Part shown: positions 50,702 through 60,501 of the stretch, in pieces
How positions within the stretch are numbered: the stretch's first letter is position 1
How the letters are laid out: each line of letters starts with the position of its first letter
Origin: Mumia sp. ZJ1417
GTDB taxonomy: Bacteria > Actinomycetota > Actinomycetes > Propionibacteriales > Nocardioidaceae
Length of the DNA stretch: 64,000 bases
Direction: 5' to 3'
Assembly (NCBI RefSeq): GCF_014127285.1
Contig: NZ_CP059901.1
Span: 1,488,001 to 1,552,000, forward strand
Made by a program: the position numbers and the translations under genes
The notes under the pieces: generated by a model
Database searches by the model: none
What the model was told of the DNA's origin: nothing
What the model saw: only the letters and a program-made list of their open reading frames with translations

Positions 50702-51115
50702 GTGTCCCAGAACTCCCCGCAAGCAGCCACGTCGATGCCCGAGATCGCAGGGTTCGGGCGCCGGCTCGCCGCCTTGGTGCTCGACTGGGTCGTCGCGATG
50801 CTGACCGTCTCCATCGTGACCTCGACCCCCGTCTACGGGCCGGACGCGACCGCCTCAGCGTGGGTGCTGTTCGCGTTCTGGATCGAGGTGTCGCTCCTCG
50901 ACGGAACCCTCGGGTTCTCGATCGGCAAGCGGGTGACCGGGATCTGCGTCGTCGGCCCGAACGGGCGTCCGATCGGCCTGCGCGCCTTCGTCCGTACTGC
51001 GCTCCTGTGCCTGGTCGTGCCGCCGCTCCTCCAGAACAAGGAGGGTCGGGGCCTGCACGACGTGGTCGCGGGCTCGGTGATCACCTACATTCGTCCGCGC
51101 ACCACCGCCGAGTAG
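50702..51115 (+). CDS. RDD family membrane protein
   Basis: 137 residues from GTG 50702 (or ATG 50735). The RDD hallmark is FGRRLAALVLDWVVAM near the N-terminus, followed by a second helix (ASAWVLFAFWIEVSLL), a GFSIGKRVTGICVV loop and a third helix. RDD proteins are small transporters or antiporter-like proteins of uncertain substrate. The homologue lies beside glnA1 in M. tuberculosis (Rv2219A), so the position is conserved. Confidence 0.88.
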   Translation: MSQNSPQAATSMPEIAGFGRRLAALVLDWVVAMLTVSIVTSTPVYGPDATASAWVLFAFWIEVSLLDGTLGFSIGKRVTGICVVGPNGRPIGLRAFVRTALLCLVVPPLLQNKEGRGLHDVVAGSVITYIRPRTTAE

Positions 51116-51149
51116 GGCCCGCTGGCGCGCCCTTGCCCGACCGCCGAGA

Positions 51150-51866
51150 TCAGCGGCCCTGCATCATCCGGCGTGCGCCCTTGCCGCTGGTCGGCACGGG
51201 ACCGCGAGGCAGCGGCGCCTGCGGACGCATCGCGTCGAGCGCTTTGAGCTTGTTGAGGATCGGCGTGATCTGCGCCGGCTTGAGCACACGCTTGGACTTG
51301 CGCAGCTTGTTGACCAGTTTGGGGAGGGGAACCTCGCCTTTGTCGGTGTCCTTGCCCACGACGATCAGCGTGATCGGCACCTCCTCGCCGACGATGCGCG
51401 CGGTCTTCTTGCGCTCAGTCGTCAGGAGGTTGCGGACGCGACCGGGGTTGCCCTCGCCCACAAGGACGATGCCGGGCGGGCCGACGACGCGGTGGACGAC
51501 GTCCTGGCTCTTGGTGAAGGCGACCGCCTGGTCGACCTTCCATCCACGCTTGAGCATGCCGAGCGCGCCGGCAGCAGCGCCGACCTGGCCCTCGACCTGA
51601 GCGTACGCGGCCTTTTCGGCGCGGCGCCCGAAGACGATCAGGGCGGCGAGCACACCGGTGAGGACCGACAGCAGCGAGGTGAGGACGATCCCGAGCAGTC
51701 CACCGCCGCCGCCGAGGAACCAGCCGAGCGCGAACACGGCGCCGCCGACGACGAGGAACCACGCCAGCAGGCGCAGTCCGATCGTACGGTCGGCGCGCTT
51801 GGTGATCTTGTAGGCGGCCCGGATCTGGGCGATGCGGCCCTCCGGCTGCGACTCAGGAGTGGACAT
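51150..51866 (-). CDS. DUF4191 family membrane protein
   Basis: 238 residues from ATG 51866. Two adjacent transmembrane helices (about 32-52 and 57-77) after a basic N-terminus, then a soluble part with KAAYAQVEGQVGAAAGAL, the conserved RGWKVDQAVAFTKSQDVVHR and VVGPPGIVLVGEG. It ends in a basic tail. DUF4191 (Rv2219-like) is of unknown function and is nearly always next to lipA in Actinobacteria, as here (23-bp gap). Confidence 0.92.
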   Translation of the reverse strand: MSTPESQPEGRIAQIRAAYKITKRADRTIGLRLLAWFLVVGGAVFALGWFLGGGGGLLGIVLTSLLSVLTGVLAALIVFGRRAEKAAYAQVEGQVGAAAGALGMLKRGWKVDQAVAFTKSQDVVHRVVGPPGIVLVGEGNPGRVRNLLTTERKKTARIVGEEVPITLIVVGKDTDKGEVPLPKLVNKLRKSKRVLKPAQITPILNKLKALDAMRPQAPLPRGPVPTSGKGARRMMQGR

Positions 51867-51889
51867 GCGCCCAGGATACCGGTCGGGCG

Positions 51890-52834
51890 TCAGCGCGATA
51901 CGGCGGAGCGGGCCTCGATCGCCTGGTGGTACAGACGCCCGGCGCGGTACGAGGAACGGACCAGCGGGCCGGAGAGCACACCCGCGAAGCCGATCTCCTC
52001 GGCCTCGGCTCCCATTTCGACGAACTCCTCCGGCTTCACCCAGCGCTCGACGGGGTGGTGCAGGGGAGAGGGGCGGAGGTACTGGGTGATCGTCAGCAGC
52101 TCGCAGCCGGCGTCGTGCAGGTCGCGCATGGCCTGCGACACCTCGTCGCGGGTCTCGCCCATCCCGAGGATGAGGTTGGACTTCGTGACGAGCCCGTACG
52201 CCCGCGCCTGCGTCAGCACGTCGAGCGAGCGCTCGTAGCGGAACGCCGGACGGATCCGCTTGAAGATCCGTGGGACGGTCTCGACGTTGTGCGCCAGCAC
52301 CTCGGGGCGGGACGCGAAGACCTCCTCGAGCAGCTCCGGCGTGCCGTTGAAGTCGGGGATGAGGTTCTCGACGCCCGTGTCCGGGTTGAGCTCGTGGATC
52401 TTGCGGACGGTCTCGGCGTAGAGCCACGCGCCGCCGTCGGGCAGGTCATCGCGCGCGACTCCGGTGATCGTGGCGTAGCGCAGGCCCATGGTGCGGACGC
52501 TCTCGGCGACCCGGCGGGGCTCGTCGCGGTCGAGCGGCGCCGGCTTGCCGGTGGCGATCTGGCAGAAGTCGCAGCGTCGCGTGCACTCCTCGCCGCCGAT
52601 GAGGAAGGTGGCCTCGCGGTCTTCCCAGCACTCGTAGATGTTGGGACAGCCCGCCTCCTGGCAGACCGTGTGCAGTCCCTCGGACTTCACGAGCTGTTTG
52701 AGCTCGGTGTACTCGGGGCCCATCTTGGCCCGGGTCTTGATCCAAGCCGGCTTCTTCTCGATCGGGGTCTCGGCGTTGCGAGCCTCCAGCCGGAGCAGCT
52801 TGCGTCCTTCGGGTGCGAGCGTCACGTGACTCAC
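51890..52834 (-). CDS. lipA: Lipoyl synthase
   Basis: 314 residues from a GTG. A radical-SAM enzyme that inserts two sulfurs into octanoyl groups on lipoyl domains. The auxiliary cluster motif is [12 protein letters not shown] and the SAM cluster motif CTRRCDFC; the C-terminal RSSYRAG supplies the conserved Ser. It works after LipB and serves the SucB lipoyl domains encoded 4 kb away. DUF4191 follows closely in the same direction. Confidence 0.97.
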   Translation of the reverse strand: MSHVTLAPEGRKLLRLEARNAETPIEKKPAWIKTRAKMGPEYTELKQLVKSEGLHTVCQEAGCPNIYECWEDREATFLIGGEECTRRCDFCQIATGKPAPLDRDEPRRVAESVRTMGLRYATITGVARDDLPDGGAWLYAETVRKIHELNPDTGVENLIPDFNGTPELLEEVFASRPEVLAHNVETVPRIFKRIRPAFRYERSLDVLTQARAYGLVTKSNLILGMGETRDEVSQAMRDLHDAGCELLTITQYLRPSPLHHPVERWVKPEEFVEMGAEAEEIGFAGVLSGPLVRSSYRAGRLYHQAIEARSAVSR

Positions 52835-52867
52835 CCTACGCGCCGTCCGGTGATCGCAAGGGGGCGG

Positions 52868-53590
52868 TCAGGCGAGGTGCGACGCGAGCCCGTACGAGAC
52901 AGCTCCTGAGATGGCGACGTGCGCGAGATCGGGGCTTGGCGTGTACGGCTGCCACGACAGCAGCTCGCGCAGGTGCGGTTCGAGAGCGTCGGCGACCTCG
53001 GTCGTGGTGACCGTACGGGCGAGCTCGAGGCTCAGCGACGTGACTCCGGCGTCGGCGATGCCGCACGGCACGATCTTGTCGAACCACCTCATGTCGACGC
53101 ACGCGTTGAGAGCGAGCCCGTGCATGGTCACGCCACCGGCGACGCGGATGCCGATCTGGCCGAGCTTGCGCTCGGGTCCACGCTCGTCGGCGGCGACCCA
53201 CACTCCGGACCGCCCCTCGACGCGCCCGCAAGTGACGCCGAGGTCGGCGACGGTACGGATCATCGCCTCCTCCACGCGGCGGACGTAGTCGACGACGAGG
53301 ACGTGCGGGGGGAGCTTCACGATCGGGTAGCCGACGAGCTGCCCGGGGCCGTGGAAGGTGATGTTGCCGCCGCGGTCGATGTCGACGACGAGGCTGCCGT
53401 CGCGGGGACGTTCCCAGTCTTCGGTGCGCTTGCCGGCGGTGAAGACCGGGGCGTGCTCGAGGAAGAGCGCGATGTCGCCGCCCGTGTCGGCGACGCGGTC
53501 GGCGTGCAGTGCGCGCTGCAGCGCCCACATCTCCTCGTAGTCGGTCTCCTCGGACCCGAGCCCGATCCTGCGGACCTCCAGCGCACTCAC
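52868..53590 (-). CDS. lipB: Octanoyl-ACP:protein octanoyltransferase
   Basis: 240 residues from a GTG. It moves the octanoyl group from ACP onto lipoyl domains. The catalytic pair is visible: Lys in RKLGQIGIRV and Cys in DKIVPCGIAD. Other conserved parts: EHAPVFTAGKR, GGNITFHGPGQLVGYP, and MHGLALN. lipA follows after a 33-bp gap, forming the standard lipBA unit. Confidence 0.96.
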   Translation of the reverse strand: MSALEVRRIGLGSEETDYEEMWALQRALHADRVADTGGDIALFLEHAPVFTAGKRTEDWERPRDGSLVVDIDRGGNITFHGPGQLVGYPIVKLPPHVLVVDYVRRVEEAMIRTVADLGVTCGRVEGRSGVWVAADERGPERKLGQIGIRVAGGVTMHGLALNACVDMRWFDKIVPCGIADAGVTSLSLELARTVTTTEVADALEPHLRELLSWQPYTPSPDLAHVAISGAVSYGLASHLA

Positions 53591-53674
53591 GCAGTCACCC
53601 TAACGCGGCGCGCTCGTCGCCTGGCCTGTGGACGACGGGCGCGGACAGGTGCACGATCGCGCGATGCTGGCGCG

Positions 53675-54115
53675 ATGGATCCCGTGAGCCTGGTGTGCGC
53701 GGTGGTGATCGCCGCCGGCGCGGTCACGCAGAGCGCCGGCTGGATGGAGCGGTTGGCGGTGCTCGACGACGGGCGGTCGGCCGCGTTCGTCCGCGCCGAC
53801 CCGAGCCTCCTCGACGACGTGTACGCGCCGGGCAGCCGGCTCCGGGACGACGACGAGCGTCTCGTACGGGGCTACGCCGCCCGCGGCCTCGAGATCGCCG
53901 ACGTGCGGTTCGAGGTGCTGCGGTTCGGCGTCGAGAGCGAGTCGCCGACCCGTACGGTCCTGCGGGTGGTCGACCGCCTCCAGCCCGTCCGCGTCCGGCA
54001 CCCGGGCGGTGCCTGGCGGACGCTGCCGAGCGACGGCGCGACGGACCGCCGCATCGTGCTCGTCCGTACGCCCGCAGGCTGGCGCATCTCGGCGACGGAG
54101 CGACTGGCCGGGTGA
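53675..54115 (+). CDS. Hypothetical protein, probably exported
   Basis: 146 residues from ATG 53675. A hydrophobic N-terminal segment (SLVCAVVIAAGAVTQSAGW) may be a signal anchor. Then comes an NTF2-like pattern: FVRADPSLLDDVYAPGSRLR, ERLVRGYAARGLEIADVRFE, VLRVVDRLQPVRV. No named family assigned. The start is uncertain because of the crowded upstream sequence; it is divergent from lipB. Confidence 0.65.
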   Translation: MDPVSLVCAVVIAAGAVTQSAGWMERLAVLDDGRSAAFVRADPSLLDDVYAPGSRLRDDDERLVRGYAARGLEIADVRFEVLRFGVESESPTRTVLRVVDRLQPVRVRHPGGAWRTLPSDGATDRRIVLVRTPAGWRISATERLAG

Positions 54116-54220
54116 CCAGCGGCGATGCGACGGAATGCGTTGAGACGTGACACCCGACGACGTTAGGGTGTGGCGGGGTGAGACGCCCCTGATCGCGCCC
54201 CACACCGACGGAGGACCCCT

Positions 54221-54769
54221 GTGACGAGCCGACGACCCCGGTGGTTCGCCGCTGTCGCCCTGGCCGCAGCCCTGACTCTCAGCGCGTGCGGCTCCGACGA
54301 CGAGGGCTCGGGCCTCGAGGCGGCGGCGTCGGCCAGTCCGTCCGCCGAGGCGAGCGAGGACGCGGACGGCTTCACCGCTGAGGAGCGCGAGGTCGTCGAC
54401 GCGGTGCACGCCTATGCGTCCGCCATCTTCGCGCGCGGCGCGGAGCCGGTCGCCGAGTCCCTCAAGGGCAAGGTCACCGACCAGCTCTACGCACAGGTCG
54501 TGCGGGACGAGCAGGGTCTGACGGAGAAGGTGGGCAAGCACCGCATCGGCGAGGCCGTGTTCACCCCCTCCGCCGTGACGATCACCGCAGGAACGGCCGA
54601 AGCGCAAGGGTGCCTGGACGCGACCAACGCCTTCATCGTCGACAAGGGCCAGTCGGAGGCAGGCGCAGGCGCGATCGGCGGAGCGCGCAGCCCCCTCACC
54701 ATCCAGCTCGAGCGAGTCGACGATGCATGGTTGGTCGCCACACCGAAGGTCAAGGAGGGGTCGTGCTGA
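54221..54769 (+). CDS. Lipoprotein of unknown function
   Basis: 182 residues from GTG with GGAGG 6 nt upstream. The lipobox LSAC follows a hydrophobic stretch (AAVALAAALTLSAC), so the mature protein is attached at about Cys23. A Ser/Ala/Glu-rich linker is followed by an alpha-beta domain (VDAVHAYASAIFARG; AFIVDKGQSEAG). Probably a small extracytoplasmic binding or sensory domain. The downstream gene begins inside its stop, so the two are co-expressed. Confidence 0.85.
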   Translation: MTSRRPRWFAAVALAAALTLSACGSDDEGSGLEAAASASPSAEASEDADGFTAEEREVVDAVHAYASAIFARGAEPVAESLKGKVTDQLYAQVVRDEQGLTEKVGKHRIGEAVFTPSAVTITAGTAEAQGCLDATNAFIVDKGQSEAGAGAIGGARSPLTIQLERVDDAWLVATPKVKEGSC

Positions 54770-55698
54770 ATCTCGTGTCACGAACGATCATCGCGTTGGT
54801 CGTGTCGGCGGCCGCCACGATCGGCGTCTCGGTCCTCTCATCCGCGCCGGCATGGAGTGCCGAGCCTGTCTGCACCCCTCCGGCTGTTGCAGAGTGGACC
54901 GGGCTCGGCTACAAGTGCGTGATCCCCGGGGGCGGGGGGCCAGGGCAGCCAGGTGACCCAGGTGACGGCGGCACGCCGGCCGAGCCGACGTGCGACGTCA
55001 GCGGCATGAGTCCGGACGACTGGGCCGGCCGGAAGCCGAGTGCGGTCTACTGCGTGGGCGCGAATCCGTGCATCGACGTCGTCGCCCTTCCACCCGTCGC
55101 CCTTCCCGACGGCGAGAAGCCGAACGAGGAGTCCGAGGCGCGCGTGCAGGTCTGCCTGATCAACGGGATGCACCAGTGGGGTGCGGCCTACTGGTCTGAC
55201 GATGAGCCCGAGGTGCCGTCGTTGCTCGAGCAGGCCCTGGAGGCGGTCGGCAACATCGACCTCGCGACACCGGTCATCCAGATCAGCCCCCAGAACCGCA
55301 CGATCGTCAACCTCGACACGTGGTTCTGGGCCACCGGTCAGCAGCAGAACCAGACGGGGTCGTCGGCGTTCGGGCTCGTCGCCATCGCGACGTTCGAGCA
55401 CCTGGTGGTGACCACGGGGGACGGGACCACCCTCACGTGTGAGGCCGCCTCGACGCGTGAGGAGGCGCAGACGAACTGCCGCCACGCCTACAACCGCGCG
55501 TCCGTCGGTGGGAGCGAGAGTGTCGATGGCCGCCCCGCCTACGCCGTGACGGCTGAGTCCGTCTACAGCCTGAGCTTCGAGGTCAACGGCACACCCGTCG
55601 CGAACATCGAGGGCGCGCCTGCCACGCTCACGAGCCCGACCGCGACCGCCGCGCTGCGGGTCGACGAGGTGCAGTCGGTCGTCACCCCGGGCGACTGA
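54763..55698 (+). CDS. Secreted hypothetical protein
   Basis: 311 residues from GTG 54763, overlapping the lipoprotein stop (GTGCTGA) and preceded by AAGGAGGGG. A Sec signal peptide ends near AWSA (about residue 29). A Gly/Pro-rich linker (GGGGPGQPGDPGDGG) follows, then a Cys-containing domain (VYCVGANPCIDVVALP, RVQVCLINGMHQWGAAYW) and a later ITCE-like region (DGTTLTCEAAST). No known fold. Probably works with the preceding lipoprotein at the cell surface. Confidence 0.85.
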   Translation: MLNLVSRTIIALVVSAAATIGVSVLSSAPAWSAEPVCTPPAVAEWTGLGYKCVIPGGGGPGQPGDPGDGGTPAEPTCDVSGMSPDDWAGRKPSAVYCVGANPCIDVVALPPVALPDGEKPNEESEARVQVCLINGMHQWGAAYWSDDEPEVPSLLEQALEAVGNIDLATPVIQISPQNRTIVNLDTWFWATGQQQNQTGSSAFGLVAIATFEHLVVTTGDGTTLTCEAASTREEAQTNCRHAYNRASVGGSESVDGRPAYAVTAESVYSLSFEVNGTPVANIEGAPATLTSPTATAALRVDEVQSVVTPGD

Positions 55699-55710
55699 CG
55701 AGCGAGGCTC

Positions 55711-56622
55711 TCAAGCGGCCGATTGCCCCTTCGCATCGAGGGCGGTCGCGACGACGTCGCGTACGTCCCGGTCGGCGAAGGTAAAGCCCCCCTCCTCGAG
55801 CTTGCGCGGCGTCGCCCGCAGCGACCCGAGGGCGAGAGCCGAGAGCCCTCCGAGCGCGAGGCGCATCGCGAGGGACGGGAGAGGGATCATCGAAGGCCGG
55901 TGGAGCGCTCCGGCCAGCACACGGGTGAACTCGGCGTTGGTCGCGGGCTCTGGGGCGACGAGGTTGTACGGGCCCGAGGCGTCGGCGTCCTCAGCGAGGA
56001 ACGTGACGGCCCCGAGCCAGTCGCGCAGGCTGATCATGGGGAAGTACTGCTGCCCAGAACCGAGCCGTCCGCCCACGCCGAGCCGGAACGGCAGCGCGAC
56101 CACCCGCAGGAGGCCGCCCGAGCGGTCGAGGACCGGCGCCGTACGGAGGAAGCACACCCGCGCGCCTGCCGCGATCGCCGGAGCTGCTGACGCCTCCCAG
56201 GCCTCGACGACGTCGGCGAGAAAACCTGGACCGCGGGGCGTCCCCTCGACGAGAAGCGTGTCGCCACGGTCCTCCCCGTACGCGTTGATGCCGCTCCCGG
56301 ACAGCAGGGCCGGCGGCTGAGGCGCGCGGGCGACCGCCTCGGCGATCGTGGTCGTGGTGCTCACCCGCGAGTCGAGGAGCTCACGTCGGTACGAGGGCGT
56401 CCACGGCCAGTGCGCGATCGCGGCGCCGGACAGGTTCACGACGACGTCGGAGGCATCGATCACCGCCTGGTCGACCTCTCCGACATCAGGGTCCCAGTGT
56501 GACTCGTCGGGACCGTCGGGCTCGCGGCGGACGTGACTGACGACCGTGTGGCCCTGCGCTCGAAGCCGCGCTGCCAGCGCGTTGCCGAGAAAGCCGGATG
56601 CCCCGCACACACAGAACCGCAT
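55711..56622 (-). CDS. TIGR01777 family epimerase (YfcH/SulA-like)
   Basis: 303 residues. Rossmann motif CGASGFLGNALAARL at the N-terminus; LLSGSGINAYGEDRGD holds the family-typical Tyr region; the DUF1731 C-terminal domain ends PRKLEEGGFTFADRDV. An extended SDR of unknown substrate. In M. tuberculosis the homologue Rv2216 also lies between sucB and lipB. Its start codon lies inside a 17-bp hairpin after sucB. Confidence 0.92.
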   Translation of the reverse strand: MRFCVCGASGFLGNALAARLRAQGHTVVSHVRREPDGPDESHWDPDVGEVDQAVIDASDVVVNLSGAAIAHWPWTPSYRRELLDSRVSTTTTIAEAVARAPQPPALLSGSGINAYGEDRGDTLLVEGTPRGPGFLADVVEAWEASAAPAIAAGARVCFLRTAPVLDRSGGLLRVVALPFRLGVGGRLGSGQQYFPMISLRDWLGAVTFLAEDADASGPYNLVAPEPATNAEFTRVLAGALHRPSMIPLPSLAMRLALGGLSALALGSLRATPRKLEEGGFTFADRDVRDVVATALDAKGQSAA

Positions 56623-56654
56623 GCCCCCATCTTGGCCGGGGCATGCGGTTCTGT
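56611..56654 (-). terminator. 17-bp hairpin between sucB and the epimerase gene, covering the epimerase start codon
   Basis: ACAGAACCGCATGCCCC (56611-56627) and GGGGCATGCGGTTCTGT (56638-56654) form a perfect 17-bp stem with a 10-nt loop, 25 bp after the sucB stop. The downstream arm contains the epimerase ATG and its first codons (ATGCGGTTCTGT). It may end the sucB message, or hide the start of the next gene in read-through RNA. Confidence 0.8.
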
Positions 56655-56678
56655 CCGTTTGGTGGCGGACGCCGGGCG

Positions 56679-58547
56679 TCAGCCCAGCTCGTCCTCGAAG
56701 GCACCGGCCTCGAGGCGCTTCTTGACCGTCGTCACGAAGCGGCCGGCGTCGGCACCGTCGACGAGACGGTGGTCGTACGTCAGCGGGAGGTAGGCCATCG
56801 CACGGATCGAGAGCGTGTCGTTGCCGTCGACGTCGCTCACCACGACCGGCCGCTTGACGACCGCGCCGGTCGCCAGCATCGCTGCCTGCGGCTGCACGAT
56901 GATCGGCGTGTCGAACAGACCGCCGAACGAGCCGATGTTGGTGACGGTGAACGTGCCACCCGAGAGCTCGTGCGGCTTGATGTTGCCGCTGCGTGCCCGG
57001 GTGGCGAGGTCGTTGATCCGCTGTGCGAGGCCCGCGAGGCTCAGGTCACCGGCGTCGTGGACGACGACCGACAGCAGACCGCGCTCGGTGTCGACGGCGA
57101 TGCCGAGGTTGATCGCCGCGTGGTAGGTGATCTCCTTGGCGTCCTCGTCGTACGAGGCGTTGATGTTCGGGTGCGCCTTGAGCGCCTCGACCGTCGCCTT
57201 GGCGATGAACGGGAGGTAGGTCAGCTTGACACCCTCGCGCTCGAGGAACGACGCCTTGTGCCTCGCGCGCAGCGCCGCGATCCGGGTGAGGTCGACCTCG
57301 TGGACCTGCGTGAGCTGCGCCGCGACCTGGAGGGACTCCTTGGTCTTGATCGCGGTGAGCTGACGGATGCGGTTCGCCTTCTGGACCGTACCGGCGAGAC
57401 CGGACAGGTCGCGGTCGGCGGCGGCGGGTGCAGCAGCGGCGGCGGGAGCGGGAGCTGCCTCCTCCTCCTTGGCCTTCGCGGCAGCGGCGGCAGCCTCCTT
57501 GGCCTTGGCCGAGGCGTCGAGCACGTCCTGCTTGCGGATACGACCGCCGACGCCGGTGCCCTCGACGTCGTCGAGTGCGACACCTTCGCGCTCAGCGAGC
57601 TTGCGGACGATCGGCGTCACGTACTGACGGCCGTCAGGCTTGACGGCGCTCGGTGCGCTCGGTGCGCTCGTCGGTGCGGCGGGCTCGGACTGTGCCGGAG
57701 CGGCCGGAGCGGCGGGCTGAGCCTGTACGGAGGCCGCGGGCTCGGGCTCGGGCTCAGCGGCGGGCTCGGGCTCAGCGGCGGGCTCGGGCTCAGCGGCGGG
57801 CTCGGGCTCAGCGGCGGGCTCGGGCTGCGATGCCGGGGCCGACGGCGCGCTCGCGGCCTGCGGGGCAGCACCTGCCGCGCCGATGAGCGCGAGCTGGGCG
57901 CCGACCTCGATGGTCTCGTCCTCGGCAGCGGAGATCTCCAGGAGCGTCCCTGCGACGGGCGACGGGATCTCGGTGTCGACCTTGTCGGTAGAGACCTCGA
58001 GCAGCGGCTCGTCGACGGCGACCTCGTCGCCGACCTGCTTCAGCCAGCGCGTGACCGTACCCTCGGTGACGCTCTCGCCGAGCTCGGGGAGGGTGACCGG
58101 CGTGGCGTCGCCCGAGTCGGCCGGCGCGGCCTCGGCGGCGGGCGCCTCCTGCTCCTGCTCAGCGGCCACCGCGGGGGTCGCCTCGGTCTGCGGGGGAGTG
58201 CTGGCCTCGCCGGCGGGCTCCTCGGGGGCCTGATCTTCCGCGGCAGGCTCCTCGGGCGTCTCCTCTGCGGGGGCCTCGCTGGCCGGAGCGGCGTCGCCCG
58301 TGGACTCGCCCTCCTCACCGATCGTCGCGAGCACGGCGCCGACCTCGACGGTCTCGTCCTCGGCGGCGGCGATCTCGAGGAGGACGCCGGCGACCGGCGA
58401 CGGGATCTCGGTGTCGACCTTGTCAGTGGACACCTCCAGCAGCGGCTCGTCGACAGCGACCGTCTCGCCGACCTGCTTCAGCCAGCGCGTGACGGTCCCT
58501 TCGGTGACGCTCTCTCCGAGCTCTGGAAGCGTGACGGGCGTTGCCAT
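56679..58547 (-). CDS. sucB: Dihydrolipoamide acyltransferase (2-oxoglutarate/pyruvate dehydrogenase E2), two lipoyl domains
   Basis: 622 residues from ATG 58547. Two lipoyl domains (about 1-80 and 150-230), each with [11 protein letters not shown] (lipoylated Lys43 in the first), separated by Ala/Pro/Glu linkers. A peripheral-subunit-binding domain follows ([20 protein letters not shown]), then the catalytic domain with [11 protein letters not shown] near the C-terminus. In Actinobacteria this protein (DlaT-like) serves pyruvate and, where present, branched-chain or oxoglutarate complexes. lpd lies 20 bp upstream in the same direction. Confidence 0.96.
   Translation of the reverse strand: MATPVTLPELGESVTEGTVTRWLKQVGETVAVDEPLLEVSTDKVDTEIPSPVAGVLLEIAAAEDETVEVGAVLATIGEEGESTGDAAPASEAPAEETPEEPAAEDQAPEEPAGEASTPPQTEATPAVAAEQEQEAPAAEAAPADSGDATPVTLPELGESVTEGTVTRWLKQVGDEVAVDEPLLEVSTDKVDTEIPSPVAGTLLEISAAEDETIEVGAQLALIGAAGAAPQAASAPSAPASQPEPAAEPEPAAEPEPAAEPEPAAEPEPEPAASVQAQPAAPAAPAQSEPAAPTSAPSAPSAVKPDGRQYVTPIVRKLAEREGVALDDVEGTGVGGRIRKQDVLDASAKAKEAAAAAAKAKEEEAAPAPAAAAAPAAADRDLSGLAGTVQKANRIRQLTAIKTKESLQVAAQLTQVHEVDLTRIAALRARHKASFLEREGVKLTYLPFIAKATVEALKAHPNINASYDEDAKEITYHAAINLGIAVDTERGLLSVVVHDAGDLSLAGLAQRINDLATRARSGNIKPHELSGGTFTVTNIGSFGGLFDTPIIVQPQAAMLATGAVVKRPVVVSDVDGNDTLSIRAMAYLPLTYDHRLVDGADAGRFVTTVKKRLEAGAFEDELG
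57745..57816. repeat. Four tandem 18-bp units in the sucB linker
   Basis: GGCTCGGGCTCAGCGGCG is repeated exactly four times without gaps, with partial units on both sides. On the coding strand it encodes the linker PAAEPE repeats. Exact identity at DNA level suggests recent slippage and probable length variation between strains. Confidence 0.9.
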
Positions 58548-58567
58548 GGGTGACCCCTGTCTTGATC

Positions 58568-59953
58568 TCAGGCGTGTGCGTGGAGTGGTGACCCGGCGAG
58601 CGCCAGTGCGGCTTCGCCGAGAGCTTCGTTCTGGGTGGGGTGGGCGTGCATGTAGGCGGCGACGTCCTCGGGGAACGCGTCCCAGTTCACCCACAAGGAT
58701 GCCTCGCCGACCTGCTCGCCGATCCGGGACCCGATCATGTGGACCCCGAGGATGGGGCCGTCGGCCTCACGGACGACCTTGACGAGGCCGGCCGAGCGGA
58801 GGATCTGCGTCTTGCCGTTGCCGGCGAGGTTGTACTCGTACGTGGTGACCGCGTCGTCACCGTACGCCGCGCGAGCCTGCTCCTCGGTGAGTCCGACCGA
58901 GGCCAGCTCAGGCTCGCAGTAGGTCACGCGGGGGATGCCCGCGTCGACCACCGGCCGCGGTGCGCGCCCCGCGATCTCCTCGGCGACGAAGAGGCCGTGG
59001 GCGAACCCCCGGTGGGCGAGCTGGAGCCCCGGGACGACGTCGCCGACGGCGTACACGCCCTCGACCGAGGTCCGGAGCCGCTCGTCGGTGACGACGAAGC
59101 CGCGCTCGAGCGTGATGCCGTGGTCGGCGAGCCCGAGCCCCTCCGTACGGGGACCGCGGCCGACGGCGACCAGGACGAGATCGGCCTCGAGGACGTCCCC
59201 GCCCTCGAGAGTCACGAACGCGGAGGACTCGTCCTGCTTGACGCCGGTGATCGACGTGCCCGTCCGGAAGGCGATGCCGCGCTTGCGGAACGCGCGCTCG
59301 AGCTGCGTCGACAGGGTCGCGTCCTCCGCCGGCACGAGCCGGGAGAGTGCCTCGACGATGGTGACGTCGGCGCCGAACGAGCGCCAGACCGACGCGAGCT
59401 CGACACCGATGACGCTCCCGCCGACCACGACCACGCTGCGCGGCACCTCGGTTAGCGCGAGCGCCCCGTCAGACGTGACGACACGGCCGCCGATCTCGAC
59501 GTCAGGAAGTGTGCGGGCGTACGAGCCGGTGGCGACCACGAGGTTCTTGCCGGTCACGACGGTGTCGCCGACGGCGACCGATCGCGGGCCGACCAGTCGT
59601 CCCGTGCCCGTGACGACGTCGACCTCGGCACCACGGATCAGACCTTGCAGGCCGCGGTAGAGGCGGTCGACCACACCGGTGCGGTACGCGTTGACTGCGG
59701 GCATGTCGACGCCCTCGAACGTGGCCCGGACACCGAAGGCGGCCGAGTCGCGGGCCGCGTCGGCGACCTCGGCGGCGTGCAGCAGCGCCTTGGTCGGGAT
59801 GCAGCCCTGGTGGAGGCACGTGCCGCCGAGCTTGTCCTGCTCGACGAGTGCGACGCTCAGCCCGAGCTGGCGGGCACGGAGCGCCGTCGCATAACCGCCG
59901 CTACCGCCACCGAGCACGACAACGTCGTGCTCATGAGGGGCGGGCTGGGTCAC
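58568..59953 (-). CDS. lpdA: Dihydrolipoyl dehydrogenase (E3)
   Basis: 461 residues from GTG 59953 (GGAGGCC upstream); a longer frame to 60118 lacks similarity. FAD motif [17 protein letters not shown], redox disulfide [16 protein letters not shown] motif [17 protein letters not shown], second FAD motif [10 protein letters not shown], and the His-Glu pair [10 protein letters not shown]. It reoxidises lipoyl groups on SucB. The gene is directly upstream of sucB and probably in one transcript. Confidence 0.96.
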   Translation of the reverse strand: MTQPAPHEHDVVVLGGGSGGYATALRARQLGLSVALVEQDKLGGTCLHQGCIPTKALLHAAEVADAARDSAAFGVRATFEGVDMPAVNAYRTGVVDRLYRGLQGLIRGAEVDVVTGTGRLVGPRSVAVGDTVVTGKNLVVATGSYARTLPDVEIGGRVVTSDGALALTEVPRSVVVVGGSVIGVELASVWRSFGADVTIVEALSRLVPAEDATLSTQLERAFRKRGIAFRTGTSITGVKQDESSAFVTLEGGDVLEADLVLVAVGRGPRTEGLGLADHGITLERGFVVTDERLRTSVEGVYAVGDVVPGLQLAHRGFAHGLFVAEEIAGRAPRPVVDAGIPRVTYCEPELASVGLTEEQARAAYGDDAVTTYEYNLAGNGKTQILRSAGLVKVVREADGPILGVHMIGSRIGEQVGEASLWVNWDAFPEDVAAYMHAHPTQNEALGEAALALAGSPLHAHA

Positions 59954-60123
59954 GAAAGGCCTCCGGATGGTGTCGCCGGCGAGGTCATCGCCGCTTCTGA
60001 CGCCCCTCATCTTGTCACTGCGCACAAGGGGGTGCACACGTGGGGGCGCTACCCGCCGGTACGGCAGACTGGAGGTAAGAGCACGCCGCAGCAGCGCCGT
60101 CCCGACCTGCAGGAGCACACCCG

Positions 60124-60486
60124 ATGGGCCTCTTCCGCCGCAAGAAGCAAAGCCGTACCGGCGGTGGCGCCGTGGTGTCCGACAGGGCTGCCGACGCGAC
60201 CGATCGCGCGCACCTCGAGAAGTTCATCGCGTCACGGGCGGGAGTCGAGGGGTTCGTCGAGCCGCCGACCGCGGTCTCGCAGGTCACGCTGCTGCTGGTC
60301 TCCAAGGACGGTGAGTGGACGCGGCGTCGCGTCCCCTCGGCCGCGTGGGCCCATGACTTCGGCAACAAGCACCAGGTGCCGACGTACGACGCTGCCGTCG
60401 TCGGCTATCCGCAGCGCATGCGTGAGTACAACCGCCGGGTCGCCGCCCAGCGCAAGCGCCGCGACCGCGAGGCCTCCGAGGGCTGA
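60124..60486 (+). CDS. Conserved hypothetical actinobacterial protein
   Basis: 120 residues. Starts MGLFRRKKQSRTGG, then a compact alpha-beta part with AHLEKFIASRAGVEGFVEPP, TLLLVSKDGEWTRRRVPSAA and FGNKHQVPTYDAAVVGYPQR, and a basic helical tail. I recognise it as a small family found near lpd/pepA in Actinobacteria, with no known function. It is divergent from lpdA across 170 bp. Confidence 0.82.
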   Translation: MGLFRRKKQSRTGGGAVVSDRAADATDRAHLEKFIASRAGVEGFVEPPTAVSQVTLLLVSKDGEWTRRRVPSAAWAHDFGNKHQVPTYDAAVVGYPQRMREYNRRVAAQRKRRDREASEG

Positions 60487-60501
60487 CCCGGCGGGTCGCA
60501 C

